Shown piece by piece: positions 39,120 through 48,852 of a stretch of 64,000 nt of DNA. A program made the translations under genes and the position numbers. Source of the DNA: Cognaticolwellia mytili (lineage in GTDB: Bacteria; Pseudomonadota; Gammaproteobacteria; Enterobacterales; Alteromonadaceae); NCBI RefSeq assembly GCF_002104475.1, contig NZ_NBOF01000006.1:62001-126000 (forward strand). Direction: 5' to 3'. The stretch's first letter is position 1. The number at the start of each line of letters is the position of its first letter. Under the pieces are notes generated by a model. It worked only from the letters and a program-made list of their open reading frames with translations, was not told the DNA's origin and searched no databases.

Positions 39120-40046
39120 TTAATCAACAGGCTTTTCATTGTTGGCTAGCTCATTACTGACAACTGATGAAGGATCATGGTGAATCAAAACCTCACACGG
39201 GGCTAAAGCCTGAATAATTTCAGCTTCAATCGCTTCACCAATGCTATGGGCTGCTAAAAGAGATAAGCCATCATCTAACTCTAAGTGAAATTGAATAAAG
39301 CGATTTTGACCTGCTTGACGTGTTCTTAGCTCGTGTAAGCCTAATGCGCCTTCATGGGCATAGACAATCTGCTTTATTTTATCTAATTCGTCTTCTGTAA
39401 GTTCATGATCCATTAGTTGATGCACACTCATCCAAATAATTTTACTAGCACCTAATAACAAAAATACACCAACACCAATAGTAAATACACCATCGGCTTG
39501 CAACCAATAACCTTGGCTTAAAAATAACGCCAATAATACGCCCAAATTGAGTAAAAGATCAGATTGATAATGCAGAGCGTCAGCACTTATCGCAACAGAA
39601 CGGGTTTTAGCAATTACGTATTTTTGCACCAGCACCAATAACAACGTCATCACAATAGCAATAATTGATACCCAAATACCGACCTCAGTTCTGACAATTT
39701 CTTGTGGGTTTATTACTCGGTCAACACCATTAAAAACGAGTAGCAATGCAGAGCCAAGTACAAATGCGGCTTGCACAAGTCCAGCAAGGCTTTCAGCTTT
39801 ACCATGGCCAAATTTATGTTCATCATCAGCAGGGGCAAGTGCAAAGCGTAATATAACTACGTTCATCACTGAAGCAAATAAATCTAGAATAGAGTCTGTT
39901 GCTGAGGCAAGCATGGCGCTGGCATCAGTCGCAAACCAAGCATAAATTTTGAGTACGACGAGTAATAACGCTGTAGCAGTGGCAGTAAATGCCGCTAGTT
40001 TAACCAGTGCAGCATAGCGTTCTGACGGTAAGTTATTGGTTTCCAT
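39120..40046 (-). CDS. fieF: Cation diffusion facilitator FieF-like (Fe2+/Zn2+ efflux)
   Basis: An inner-membrane proton-coupled divalent-cation exporter. About six membrane segments fill residues 10-215, followed by a cytoplasmic metal-sensing domain with HELRTRQAGQNRFIQFHLEL. Transport-site residues are present: the SATDSILDLF Asp pair in TM2 and ALHYQSDLLLN (HxxxD) in TM5, with EHKFGHGKAESLAG in the loop. I place the start at 40046 (METNNLPSERY, 308 aa), which has GAGGG eight bases upstream; the frame extends ten codons further but without support. In E. coli fieF is also close to the cpx genes. Confidence 0.9.
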   Translation of the reverse strand: METNNLPSERYAALVKLAAFTATATALLLVVLKIYAWFATDASAMLASATDSILDLFASVMNVVILRFALAPADDEHKFGHGKAESLAGLVQAAFVLGSALLLVFNGVDRVINPQEIVRTEVGIWVSIIAIVMTLLLVLVQKYVIAKTRSVAISADALHYQSDLLLNLGVLLALFLSQGYWLQADGVFTIGVGVFLLLGASKIIWMSVHQLMDHELTEDELDKIKQIVYAHEGALGLHELRTRQAGQNRFIQFHLELDDGLSLLAAHSIGEAIEAEIIQALAPCEVLIHHDPSSVVSNELANNEKPVD

Positions 40047-40202
40047 GTTGCCCTCAATTAATAATGCGAATGCCAATTTACAGATAACGTTTTAGCTATT
40101 TTAATTACTTTACTTTACCAACGACACCATAAATTATTTAGCATAATTATAATTAAAGCAGGTTATAATAATATTCATTATTGAATTTATTAAGTGCTTG
40201 AT

Positions 40203-40667
40203 ATGTTAGACGTCGTTTTATTCCAACCTCAAATTCCACCTAATACGGGTAATATTATTCGCTTGTGCGCTAATACGGGTTTTAGGTTACATCTTATTGA
40301 GCCATTAGGTTTTGATCTAGAAGATAAAAAACTAAGAAGAGCAGGATTAGACTACCATGAATTTGCAGCGTTGAAACGCCATGCAAACTTTCAAAGCTTT
40401 GTAGAAAGCGAACAACCTGAACGTATTCTTGCCGTAACGACTAAATCAACTGGCTATTATGGTGATGTAGATTTTAAAGCTGGTGATTATTTATTATTCG
40501 GTTCAGAAACTGGCGGTTTACCAGAAGATGTTAGGCAACAAATCCCTGATCAAGATAAAATCAGGATCCCAATGTTAAAAGACAGCCGCAGTATGAACTT
40601 ATCTAACGCGACCGCCGTTATTGTTTACGAAGCATGGCGTCAATTAGGCTTTGCAAATTCAATTTAG
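40203..40667 (+). CDS. trmL: tRNA (cytidine(34)-2'-O)-methyltransferase TrmL
   Basis: A SPOUT methyltransferase that 2'-O-methylates the wobble base of the two tRNA-Leu isoacceptors with C/U at position 34. The product (154 aa) begins [20 protein letters not shown], as in E. coli TrmL. The knot motifs are [27 protein letters not shown] and [10 protein letters not shown]. The ATG at 40203 fits the family better than the upstream GTG at 40194. Convergent with gpsA across a shared terminator. Confidence 0.96.
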   Translation: MLDVVLFQPQIPPNTGNIIRLCANTGFRLHLIEPLGFDLEDKKLRRAGLDYHEFAALKRHANFQSFVESEQPERILAVTTKSTGYYGDVDFKAGDYLLFGSETGGLPEDVRQQIPDQDKIRIPMLKDSRSMNLSNATAVIVYEAWRQLGFANSI

Positions 40668-40707
40668 CTACTAAGCAATCGTAAGTAACCATCAATATTA
40701 TGAGCAC

Positions 40708-40744
40708 AAAAAAAGCGCATTACGTTAAGTTAATACGCTTTTTT
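40708..40744. terminator. Bidirectional terminator between trmL and gpsA
   Basis: AAAAAAGCG-c-ATTA pairs with TAAT-a-CGCTTTTTT, with A and T runs on both sides. It can end trmL (plus) and gpsA (minus). Confidence 0.88.
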
Positions 40745-40778
40745 AATTTAAGCTAATTTTCTACTTCTATTGAGAAAG

Positions 40779-41786
40779 TCATTCAAATTTTCGTTCGCGA
40801 GACAATAAGTCTGCTGCTGCAAGTTTGGCATCTTTACCACAATAAAGTACTTGATAAACTTGCTCAACAATCGGCATTTCCACGCCCATGCGTTCAGCCA
40901 GCATATGAACTTCTTTAGTATTGCGATAACCTTCAACCACTTGACCAATATCCGCCATCGCTTTTTCTACCGTTTCACCGTGACCTAATGCCAAACCAAA
41001 ACGACGATTACGCGATTGATTGTCAGTACAAGTTAATACTAAATCGCCTAAGCCAGCCATCCCCATAAAGGTTGACGCTTGTGCATTCAAAGCACAACCT
41101 AAACGCGTCATTTCAGCTAAACCACGGGTAATTAACGCAGTGCGAGCGTTCGCACCAAAGCCAATGCCATCAGCCATACCGGCGCCAATAGCAACAACGT
41201 TTTTCACCGCACCACCAAGTTGAACGCCAATAAAGTCATTATTGCTATAAACTCTAAATGTTCTTTCACAATGCAACAGATTTGAAATATCGCTAACAAA
41301 GTCTTCATCGCTTGATGATAAAGAAATAGCCGTTGGTAAACCTGCCGCCATTTCTTTTGCAAACGTAGGCCCTGAAAGCACCGCAAGAGAAATATCTTCC
41401 CCTAGCGCTTCTATGGCAACATCTTGTAGTAGTCGACCAGAATCATGCTCTAAGCCTTTAGTCGCCCACACCAAACGCGCATCTTGACGCATATGGGGCT
41501 TGATTTGACTAAGCACTTCACCAAAAGCATGACTAGGCACAACTAATAAAACATTTTTGCTGGCACTAGCTACCATGGCTAAGTCAGCACTAACAGCTAA
41601 CGAGTCTGGAAACTTACTCCCAGGCAAATACTTTTCATTTGCACGGCTACTGGCCATTTCTGCGACATGGTTAGCATCACGGCCCCAAAGCAAAGTTTGG
41701 TGGCCATTACGCGCTAAACAAATAGCTAACGCAGTGCCATATGAACCGGCACCAATAACAGCTATAGCTGCAGACTTATCAGTCAT
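40779..41786 (-). CDS. gpsA: Glycerol-3-phosphate dehydrogenase [NAD(P)+]
   Basis: Makes sn-glycerol-3-phosphate for phospholipids from dihydroxyacetone phosphate. The 335-aa protein has the N-terminal Rossmann motif [19 protein letters not shown], then [37 protein letters not shown] (with the catalytic Lys) and [20 protein letters not shown]. It follows secB by 3 nt, so the two are almost certainly co-translated, in the conserved yibN-grxC-secB-gpsA order. The usual next gene, cysE, is missing. Confidence 0.98.
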   Translation of the reverse strand: MTDKSAAIAVIGAGSYGTALAICLARNGHQTLLWGRDANHVAEMASSRANEKYLPGSKFPDSLAVSADLAMVASASKNVLLVVPSHAFGEVLSQIKPHMRQDARLVWATKGLEHDSGRLLQDVAIEALGEDISLAVLSGPTFAKEMAAGLPTAISLSSSDEDFVSDISNLLHCERTFRVYSNNDFIGVQLGGAVKNVVAIGAGMADGIGFGANARTALITRGLAEMTRLGCALNAQASTFMGMAGLGDLVLTCTDNQSRNRRFGLALGHGETVEKAMADIGQVVEGYRNTKEVHMLAERMGVEMPIVEQVYQVLYCGKDAKLAAADLLSRERKFE

Positions 41787-41789
41787 AAA

Positions 41790-42293
41790 TTAATGCGTTT
41801 CTGTACTAGCAGGCGCTTGCTCTGCTTGTGCTGCACGTTGCTGCATGTAGTTAGCAAATAAAGCTTCAAAGTTAACCGGTGCTAAGTTAATTTGTGGGAA
41901 TGAACCACGGCTTACTAAGTTAGCAACTGATTCACGCGCATATGGGAATAGTGTAGTTGGACAAAATGCACCAATAGTATGTGCCAATTGCGCTTCAGGC
42001 AAGTTACCAATAGTGAAAATACCCGCTTGCTGTACTTCAGCTAAAAATGCTGTTTGCTCTTCAATTTTAGCGGTTACTGTCAATGACAAAGTCACTTCAT
42101 AAGTATCGTCAGCCAATTTATTTGATTTTGTATCAATGTCTAATTGAATTTCTGGCTTCCATTCTTTTTGAAAAATAGCCGGAGAATTTGGCGTTTCAAA
42201 AGAAATATCTTTCGTGTAAACACGTTGAATCGCAAATTGTGGTGCTTGTTGCTCGTTTGTTGCTTCTGCGCCGTTTTGGTTTTCGTCAGCCAT
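41790..42293 (-). CDS. secB: Protein-export chaperone SecB
   Basis: A homotetrameric chaperone that holds preproteins unfolded and delivers them to SecA. I chose the ATG at 42293 ([16 protein letters not shown]), preceded by AGGA, giving 167 aa; the frame runs to 42323 but without a good site. The core has [17 protein letters not shown] near the N-terminus, the [11 protein letters not shown] strand and the hallmark [12 protein letters not shown] with [20 protein letters not shown]. The tail is Gln/Ala-rich as usual. Confidence 0.97.
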   Translation of the reverse strand: MADENQNGAEATNEQQAPQFAIQRVYTKDISFETPNSPAIFQKEWKPEIQLDIDTKSNKLADDTYEVTLSLTVTAKIEEQTAFLAEVQQAGIFTIGNLPEAQLAHTIGAFCPTTLFPYARESVANLVSRGSFPQINLAPVNFEALFANYMQQRAAQAEQAPASTETH

Positions 42294-42363
42294 TTTCTTA
42301 TTTCCTATGTTTTCGTCATTCATTGACGAATTAAATTCTAATTTTCACTTACGCCTGCTCTAT

Positions 42364-42618
42364 TCAGCCTGCAATAAGTGTGGTTAATTTTCCTTGGGCA
42401 TGCAAAGCAAATAAATCATCACAACCACCGATATGTTGGTTGTTTATAAATATTTGCGGAACTGTTGAAGCCCCTTGGCTGCGTGTGATCATTTTCTCAC
42501 GCAGCGCTGCATCACCGTCGATTTTAATTTCGTGGTAAGCAGCCTGCATATCATCAAGTAAAGCTTTCGCTCGCATGCAATAAAAACAAGTTACTTTAGT
42601 GTATATTTCAACTGCCAT
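42364..42618 (-). CDS. grxC: Glutaredoxin 3 (GrxC type) with a CFYC active site
   Basis: A small thiol-disulfide oxidoreductase (84 aa). The active site is TCFYCMRAK rather than the classical CPYC; both cysteines remain. The rest is typical: STVPQIFINNQHIGGCDDLFAL, with the cis-Pro TVP loop and GG-CDD glutathione-binding motif. The second of two adjacent ATGs (42618) has the better spacing from GAGG; the first is at 42621. It lies in the conserved yibN-grxC-secB-gpsA order. Confidence 0.94.
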   Translation of the reverse strand: MAVEIYTKVTCFYCMRAKALLDDMQAAYHEIKIDGDAALREKMITRSQGASTVPQIFINNQHIGGCDDLFALHAQGKLTTLIAG

Positions 42619-42639
42619 CATGATACCTCGTTGTGTTTG

Positions 42640-43068
42640 TTACTTTTTCGCAACTGGTAAGCCAGCACTTTGCCAAGCATTCATACCACCTTTAAGCAAA
42701 TTCACACGAGTAAAGCCTGCTTTAGCCATTTGGCTAGCAACTTTACCGGCACTGATACCTGCCGTACATACAATAATGATGGGATCATCTTTATGTTTTT
42801 CAAGACTTACGAAATCATTTTTACTAACTTTTTCACTATCAAGGTGAATTGCATCGACAATATGACCCGCTTTAAAGTCTTTATCGCTACGAGTATCAAC
42901 AACAACACCCGACTCTCTATTCACTAAGAAAGTCATTTGTTGCGTACTCAATTGTTTAATCGGCGACATTTGAATTCTAATCGTTAACACGACAATCATT
43001 GAAACAATGGCAAGCCAAGCCGCGCTTAATAAAGGTTGGCTCATTGCAAACGTAATAAGTTGGTCCAT
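42640..43068 (-). CDS. yibN: Membrane-anchored rhodanese-like protein YibN
   Basis: A 142-aa protein with an N-terminal membrane helix (about 12-32) and a cytoplasmic rhodanese domain (about 40-140): VVVDTRSDKDFKAGHIVDAIH, then the active-site loop VCTAGISAGKVA with Cys, and the C-terminal LLKGGMNAWQSAGLPV. E. coli YibN has the same design and genome position. Sulfurtransferase activity is by family; the substrate is unknown. It diverges from gpmI across 279 bp in which I could identify no definite site. Confidence 0.92.
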   Translation of the reverse strand: MDQLITFAMSQPLLSAAWLAIVSMIVVLTIRIQMSPIKQLSTQQMTFLVNRESGVVVDTRSDKDFKAGHIVDAIHLDSEKVSKNDFVSLEKHKDDPIIIVCTAGISAGKVASQMAKAGFTRVNLLKGGMNAWQSAGLPVAKK

Positions 43069-43347
43069 AAATTCTACATTCTAATTAACTAAAATTGGCA
43101 ACAGTATACAGGCTAATAAAATAAACCCAAACTGAACTTTTCATGGAGTTGGGCTTTTAATGTTTATAAGACGATGCTGATCGAATAAACAACAACTTTC
43201 AACGCAAAACTGCAGGTAAAACTGAAACATTTTCTCGCGATGTTCAGAAGATATTAGGCTCGTCTCTTGATATACTGGCGGCGAAATTTACATATTGTCC
43301 CATTAATTGACGTTTTATCACTCATTGAATGATTAAAGGAAGCCGTA

Positions 43348-44889
43348 ATGCCAAACAAGAAGTCGACAGTTCTTATTATTTTAGATGGTTGGGGATACAG
43401 AGAAGATCCTGAGTCCAATGCTATTTATCATGCCAAAACACCTGTACTCGATAACTTAATGGCGAACAAACCTAACATGCTGATTCAAACATCTGGCATG
43501 GCGGTAGGTTTACCTGAAGGACAAATGGGTAATTCAGAAGTTGGCCATGTAAATTTAGGTGCCGGGCGTATTGTTTATCAAGATTTTACTCGCATCACTA
43601 AAGCTATTGAAGATAAAGAGTTCCAAGCCAACCCTACACTATCAAACGCGGTAGAAACGGCTGTAGAAAATAATAAAGCGATACATGTTTTTGGCTTATT
43701 ATCTCCAGGCGGTGTACACAGTCATGAAGAACATATATTTGCCATGCTAGAAATGGCAGCAAGTAAAGGTGCAAAAGAGGTTTACTTACACGCATTTTTA
43801 GATGGCCGAGATACTCCACCGCGCAGCGCAGAAACTTCACTAATTAAAGCGCAAGAAAAGTTTGCTGAACTTGGTTGTGGTCAAGTTGCTTCCGTTATTG
43901 GTCGTTATTATGCAATGGATAGAGATCAACGTTGGGATCGTGTTGAATTAGCGTACGACCTAATGGTATCAGGCGAAGCAGAATATCAATATAGTTCGGC
44001 AACTGATGCCTTAAATGCCGCTTATGAGCGCGATGAAAACGATGAGTTTGTTAAAGCGTCTGCTATCACTGATAGTAAAGGCGAAACAATAAAAGTAAAT
44101 GATGGCGATGCCATGATATTTATGAATTTTAGAGCCGATAGAGCCCGTCAATTTAGTCGTTGCTTCACTCAAGCTGATTTCTCTGGCTTTGTTCGCAAAC
44201 AGCAACCTAAAATAAGCAGTTTTGTTATGTTGACTGAATATGCGGCTGACATTAACGCACCATGCGCCTTTCCTACGGTAAAACTCGATAATGTTTTGGG
44301 TGAATGGCTAGAGAAACATAATAAAACTCAACTACGTATATCAGAAACAGAGAAATATGCTCATGTGACATTTTTCTTTAGTGGCGGTAAAGAAGAGTTA
44401 TTTAAAGGCGAAGAACGCATTCTTATACCTTCTCCGCAAGTGGCCACTTATGATTTACAACCAGAAATGAACTCAACATTACTGACCGATAAACTTGTTG
44501 CGGCGATAAAAAGTGGTGAACATGACTTTATTGTTTGTAATTATCCAAATGGCGATATGGTTGGCCATACGGGTGATTTTGATGCTGCCGTAAAAGCCTG
44601 TGAAGCTGTCGATATCAGCATTGCCAGAGTGTTAACCGCACTTGAGGAAACAGGAAGTGAATGTTTAATTACTGCCGATCATGGTAACGCAGAACAAATG
44701 CTTGATAATAATTCCGGACAAGCTCATACAGCACATACCTGTGAACCTGTACCACTCATTTATGTCGGTAGAAATGCCCAAGCTGCAGAACATGGTGCGT
44801 TAAGTGATTTAGCCCCAACCATTTTATCCTTAATGGAATTACCACAACCACAAGAAATGACCGGCAGTAATTTAATGAAATTAAGCTAG
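43348..44889 (+). CDS. gpmI: 2,3-bisphosphoglycerate-independent phosphoglycerate mutase
   Basis: Interconverts 3- and 2-phosphoglycerate with two Mn2+ ions and a phosphoserine intermediate. The 513-aa protein has [11 protein letters not shown] (metal-binding Asp), the phosphorylated Ser in [44 protein letters not shown] and the metal site [11 protein letters not shown] with the following His-rich [11 protein letters not shown] strong AAAGGAAG ribosome-binding site precedes the ATG. In E. coli gpmI is likewise followed by envC and yibQ and divergent from yibN. Confidence 0.98.
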   Translation: MPNKKSTVLIILDGWGYREDPESNAIYHAKTPVLDNLMANKPNMLIQTSGMAVGLPEGQMGNSEVGHVNLGAGRIVYQDFTRITKAIEDKEFQANPTLSNAVETAVENNKAIHVFGLLSPGGVHSHEEHIFAMLEMAASKGAKEVYLHAFLDGRDTPPRSAETSLIKAQEKFAELGCGQVASVIGRYYAMDRDQRWDRVELAYDLMVSGEAEYQYSSATDALNAAYERDENDEFVKASAITDSKGETIKVNDGDAMIFMNFRADRARQFSRCFTQADFSGFVRKQQPKISSFVMLTEYAADINAPCAFPTVKLDNVLGEWLEKHNKTQLRISETEKYAHVTFFFSGGKEELFKGEERILIPSPQVATYDLQPEMNSTLLTDKLVAAIKSGEHDFIVCNYPNGDMVGHTGDFDAAVKACEAVDISIARVLTALEETGSECLITADHGNAEQMLDNNSGQAHTAHTCEPVPLIYVGRNAQAAEHGALSDLAPTILSLMELPQPQEMTGSNLMKLS

Positions 44890-44895
44890 GTCGTT

Positions 44896-46077
44896 ATGAT
44901 GTTTTTAACATTGCAGCATAAAAGTAATAATTCTTCTGTCATCACTACTATTATGGCTGTAGGTTTATTGCTTTTTATATTTTCTTTTCAAGTATTAAGT
45001 CAAGATAAAGCAGTTAAAAATACCGATAAAACCAACCAAAAACTTAATGATATTCAGCAAGCTATTTCTCAGCAAAAACGTGCACTCAACACCACTAAGG
45101 TTAAAATTAGCGATTTAGAGCAGCAATTAAAAGCCGATGATATTGCGATTGGACAGATAGCAAAAACACTATCGACAACCAGTAATGACCTAAACGATAC
45201 ACAAAAAAAATTAAGCCAGCTCAGCGTAGAAAAGCAACAATTCGAATCAGAGAAAAAACAACAAGAGAAAATTTTAGCAAAACAGCTACGAGCGGCCTAT
45301 TCAACCGGGCATCATGATTACTTAAAATTAATACTAAACCAAGAAAATTCTGCCAGTGTGCAACGTACCATCACCCATTATCAGTACTTAAACAAAGCCA
45401 GAATTAATGAGATAGAAACCTTTAAAGAAACCATTGTTCAGCTCAATAAAATAAAAACGCAGCATCAGGCACAAGTGGCGCAATTGCAGCAATTAACCCA
45501 AGCACAGAACCAGCAGAAACAAATTCTTGAGTTATCTAAAACCAAACAGAAACAAACCTTAAAAGCACTTAATAGCAAACAGCTTAATGGCCAACAAATA
45601 TTAACTAAGCTTGAACAAGAGGAAGCTTCAATTGTTGCGTTACTTAAAAGAATGGCTGAAGCCGCACGTGCTGCTGAAAACTTAGTTGGTTTAAGTAAAT
45701 TAAAACGAAAACTCAGTTGGCCAGTTCGCGGTAGAATACAACATAGTTTTGGCACAAGAAAACAGGGCTATTTAAAATGGAAAGGCGTTTTCTTATCTGC
45801 CCCCATTGGCCGGCAAGTAAAGACTGTCCATAGTGGTACTATTTTATTTTCAGACTGGCTTAAAGGTTACGGGCTGGTTTCTGTGGTTGATCATGGTGAC
45901 GGTTACATGAGTTTATATGGCCATAATCAAGCATTACTTAAATCAGTTGGTGATCGCGTAGAAGCCGGTGAGCCTATTGCATTAATAGGTCAAAGTGGTG
46001 GCCAAACTCAATCAGGGCTTTATTTTGAAATTCGTCATGCTGGAAGAGCAATGAATCCAAAACTTTGGTGTAGATAA
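44896..46077 (+). CDS. envC: Murein hydrolase activator EnvC
   Basis: A periplasmic activator of the septal amidases AmiA and AmiB. The 393-aa precursor has an N-terminal membrane/signal segment (about 17-35), a long coiled coil (about 38-265) and a C-terminal LytM/M23 domain (about 285-393). As in E. coli EnvC the LytM domain appears catalytically dead: the first His/Asp zinc-ligand region reads LKWKGVFLS and the final HxH is YFEIRH. It therefore should activate rather than cut. Its probable partner AmiB is at 18269-19588. It starts 6 nt after gpmI. Confidence 0.93.
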   Translation: MMFLTLQHKSNNSSVITTIMAVGLLLFIFSFQVLSQDKAVKNTDKTNQKLNDIQQAISQQKRALNTTKVKISDLEQQLKADDIAIGQIAKTLSTTSNDLNDTQKKLSQLSVEKQQFESEKKQQEKILAKQLRAAYSTGHHDYLKLILNQENSASVQRTITHYQYLNKARINEIETFKETIVQLNKIKTQHQAQVAQLQQLTQAQNQQKQILELSKTKQKQTLKALNSKQLNGQQILTKLEQEEASIVALLKRMAEAARAAENLVGLSKLKRKLSWPVRGRIQHSFGTRKQGYLKWKGVFLSAPIGRQVKTVHSGTILFSDWLKGYGLVSVVDHGDGYMSLYGHNQALLKSVGDRVEAGEPIALIGQSGGQTQSGLYFEIRHAGRAMNPKLWCR

Positions 46078-46150
46078 TGCTCAATTTAATGATTAATAAG
46101 CCACTGTCGATTTCATCTTGGTTACGTGTTACGCTCAATAGATATTTATC

Positions 46151-46933
46151 ATGATGAAAAGGCTCTTTGTGTCACGAATATTTCTGGCTTTTTACATATT
46201 ACTTAACTTGCTAATCTCTCCTTGGGCATCAGCAAAAGCATTGCAAGTAGCCATTATCATTGATGACATTGGCTATCGAAAAAGTGATCTGCAAGCTTTG
46301 GATTTACCTGGCAATATTAGCTACGCGATCTTACCACGTACACCTTATGGCCGGTCTTTGGCACTACAAGCAAAAGCAAAAAGTAATGACGTTATTCTTC
46401 ACATTCCAATGGAAGCTCGAAATGGAAAAAAACTAGGGCCTGGTGCACTAACAAGTCAAATGAATGAAGCTAACATTCGACAACAATTGTCTGATGCCTT
46501 TGCTGAAGTGCCATTTGCACTAGGCATAAATAATCATATGGGTAGCAAACTCACTGAACTATATGAACCAATGGCTTGGACAATGAAGTTTCTAAAAGAA
46601 CGAAACTTGATTTTCATTGATAGTATGACCAGCCGGGCTAGCCAAGCAGAACAAGTCGCAAAAAATTTTGGGGTACCAAGCTTACATCGACATATATTTC
46701 TTGATAATCAATTACAGCACTCATACATTAGTGGGCAATTTAGCAAGCTTATTTTGGCAGCAAAAAAACACCAACCTGTCATCGCTATTGCTCACCCACA
46801 TCCAGAAACAATTAGCTCGCTGCTTAGACTACTACCACTATTAGCTGAGAATAATATAGAACTAGTGCCAATTTCAAAATTATTCATTGCTCAAGAAACT
46901 GATTCGACTAAAAAAATCAACGCTGACGAATAA
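46151..46933 (+). CDS. yibQ: Divergent polysaccharide deacetylase family protein YibQ
   Basis: A 260-aa periplasmic protein of the DUF610 / divergent polysaccharide deacetylase family, with a signal peptide (about 1-28, ending SAKA). The NodB-like barrel shows VAIIIDDIGY (the Asp pair), ILHIPMEA, NNHMGSKLTE (HxxxK-type metal site) and IAIAHPHPET. Its enzyme activity is unknown. The gpmI-envC-yibQ order is conserved and suggests envelope maintenance, perhaps linked to division. It begins 73 nt after envC. Confidence 0.9.
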   Translation: MMKRLFVSRIFLAFYILLNLLISPWASAKALQVAIIIDDIGYRKSDLQALDLPGNISYAILPRTPYGRSLALQAKAKSNDVILHIPMEARNGKKLGPGALTSQMNEANIRQQLSDAFAEVPFALGINNHMGSKLTELYEPMAWTMKFLKERNLIFIDSMTSRASQAEQVAKNFGVPSLHRHIFLDNQLQHSYISGQFSKLILAAKKHQPVIAIAHPHPETISSLLRLLPLLAENNIELVPISKLFIAQETDSTKKINADE

Positions 46934-46982
46934 TACCTAAAGCACTCTATATACTAATAGAAAATATTAATCATCCTGCCGA

Positions 46983-47747
46983 TTATATTTTAATGTGATG
47001 TTTATTTAATAATTTATGTAAATATTTCACTGGTATCGCATAAGTGATACCACTAGGTTTACTAATCACCGTTTCTTTACTTTGTTGAACAAAAACTTTA
47101 TTGATAATCCCTATCACCTCACCAGTTTCAATGTCGTACAAAGCACTACCACTATTACCAGGGTAAGCTGTGGCATCTAATTGATAGACTAAATACGGGT
47201 CACGTAAGCGCTTTAGCACCGCAATACTAATTTGCCTTGAATCATCAACCGGAATAATTGTTGGTGTTATCGCGGCAACTAACCCTTTATGTGTCACTGG
47301 ATAAAGTCCTAGTACAGCCCCAATCGGAAAACCAGTAAAAGCTACATCACTACCTTCAGGGCGAAAGTTACTATCTGACAATTGCATTGCAGGTAAAGGC
47401 AGGCCATCAATTTTAAGAATAGCGATATCATGCTCTTTATCTGAAGCAATTAATGTCGCTATTCTTACTTTTTCCGCAGCACCTCTACCAGTAAAAACTG
47501 CTAACTTTTGCAATAAGCTTTCGTCCAACTCTTTAGCAATTACATGACTATTAGTCACAACATACGTACCATCGCCAATAACAAAGCCACTGCCATAGAG
47601 TTGATTTTTCGGCTGGCCTGTCGGAGTGTAGACTCCAATACCAACAACCGAAGGCTTTACTAAGCGCACTGTTTCAACTAGACCACTGTAGGCTGTTGCG
47701 CTTAACAACACACTCAGTGATATTAATAACAATAGCAGTCGGTTCAT
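46983..47747 (-). CDS. Secreted trypsin-like (S1C) serine protease without PDZ domain
   Basis: A 254-aa HtrA-like protease with a signal peptide (about 1-20). The catalytic triad is visible: His in VVTNSHVIAK, Asp in DKEHDIAILKI, Ser in YPGNSGSALYD. The PDZ domain of DegP/DegS is absent, so it is a single-domain periplasmic protease. It converges with yibQ and is divergent from the patatin-like gene, at the edge of the surface locus. It could process secreted or PEP-CTERM proteins, but only position suggests that. Confidence 0.88.
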   Translation of the reverse strand: MNRLLLLLISLSVLLSATAYSGLVETVRLVKPSVVGIGVYTPTGQPKNQLYGSGFVIGDGTYVVTNSHVIAKELDESLLQKLAVFTGRGAAEKVRIATLIASDKEHDIAILKIDGLPLPAMQLSDSNFRPEGSDVAFTGFPIGAVLGLYPVTHKGLVAAITPTIIPVDDSRQISIAVLKRLRDPYLVYQLDATAYPGNSGSALYDIETGEVIGIINKVFVQQSKETVISKPSGITYAIPVKYLHKLLNKHHIKI

Positions 47748-47861
47748 ATTTCACTCTTTCTAAAAATTAATAATTATTAGTTGAAGTTAGCACACTTTGT
47801 CGCTAGCGAATTCTAAATTTTTGCCCATACTTAAGTAACCTAAATATGTGGAGAAAATTAT

Positions 47862-48701
47862 TTGGCTAATATTGTACCTATTTTAGCTGGCGGTGGCACA
47901 CGACTGCCCGCTCATATTGGTGTATTGCAAGCGTTAAAAGACTTAGGTATTAATTTTTCTCATCTTGTTGGTGTATCTGGAGGGAGCATCATTGCCAGTC
48001 TTTATGCCACAGGACTTTCAATAGCAGAAATTAAACATATTGCAGTAACGACCAATTATAATCAATTTAGAGGTTTCTCATTAGTAAGCTTAATTCGTAA
48101 TGGTGGATTAAGCTCTGGTGATGCTTTTGAGCAATGGGTTGATCATCATTTAAAAGGGAAAACATTTGCCGATCTCGATCATAATTTACATATTGTTGCC
48201 ACCGATGTAAAAACAGGCCGACCTGTTATTTTCAACCGTAATAGAACACCTGGCATGAAAATATCTTTGGCAGTTAGATTCTCGATGTCAATTCCATTAG
48301 TTTTCAGTTTTAAAAGCTTTGGCAAGCATTTGATGGTTGACGGTAGTATTTTATCAGAAGACGCCCTACATCGTGACTGGGCAATGGATGGCACGCCGGT
48401 ATTGTGCTTTAGACTGCGAGGCGAACATGAATACAATGAACTTAAAACCAATGGGCTATTCCCCATAGTTAACTACGTTACACTACTCATTAGAACATTT
48501 ATGACCACCATATCTCGTGAATATATAAATGATGCTTTTTGGCACAATACTATCATTATCAATACAGGGCTATCTTCGGCAGTTGACTTTGGTTTAAGTA
48601 AAGAAAAAAAAATGACTTTATTTGACATTGGCTATCAAACCGCAATGGAGATAGTTCCGATTAAGACTAAGCTAAAAAAGCAAACACTTAATATCGAGTA
48701 A
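47862..48701 (+). CDS. Patatin-like phospholipase
   Basis: A 279-aa cytoplasmic lipid acyl hydrolase with the Ser-Asp dyad: PILAGGGTRLPAHIGVLQAL (oxyanion-hole loop), VGVSGGSIIASLYA (GxSxG, Ser) and the Asp in LMVDGSILSE (DG-G/S motif, here DGS). No signal peptide. The start is TTG at 47862, with GGAG ten bases upstream; no in-frame ATG or GTG keeps the GGGTR loop. It lies directly upstream of an exosortase-associated acyltransferase, so it may release or transfer acyl groups in the same pathway. Substrate unknown. Confidence 0.87.
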   Translation: MANIVPILAGGGTRLPAHIGVLQALKDLGINFSHLVGVSGGSIIASLYATGLSIAEIKHIAVTTNYNQFRGFSLVSLIRNGGLSSGDAFEQWVDHHLKGKTFADLDHNLHIVATDVKTGRPVIFNRNRTPGMKISLAVRFSMSIPLVFSFKSFGKHLMVDGSILSEDALHRDWAMDGTPVLCFRLRGEHEYNELKTNGLFPIVNYVTLLIRTFMTTISREYINDAFWHNTIIINTGLSSAVDFGLSKEKKMTLFDIGYQTAMEIVPIKTKLKKQTLNIE

Positions 48702-48852
48702 ATCATTAAAATGTCATATTAGTTCAATAACTTAACTAATATATTCTATAATTATGTATAACATGCTAAATTAATTGTATAACTAGATTAAAAACAAGTA
48801 ATAATGGTATCAATACATAACCTTTATAATACGCTAGAAAGCTGAGGTCATA

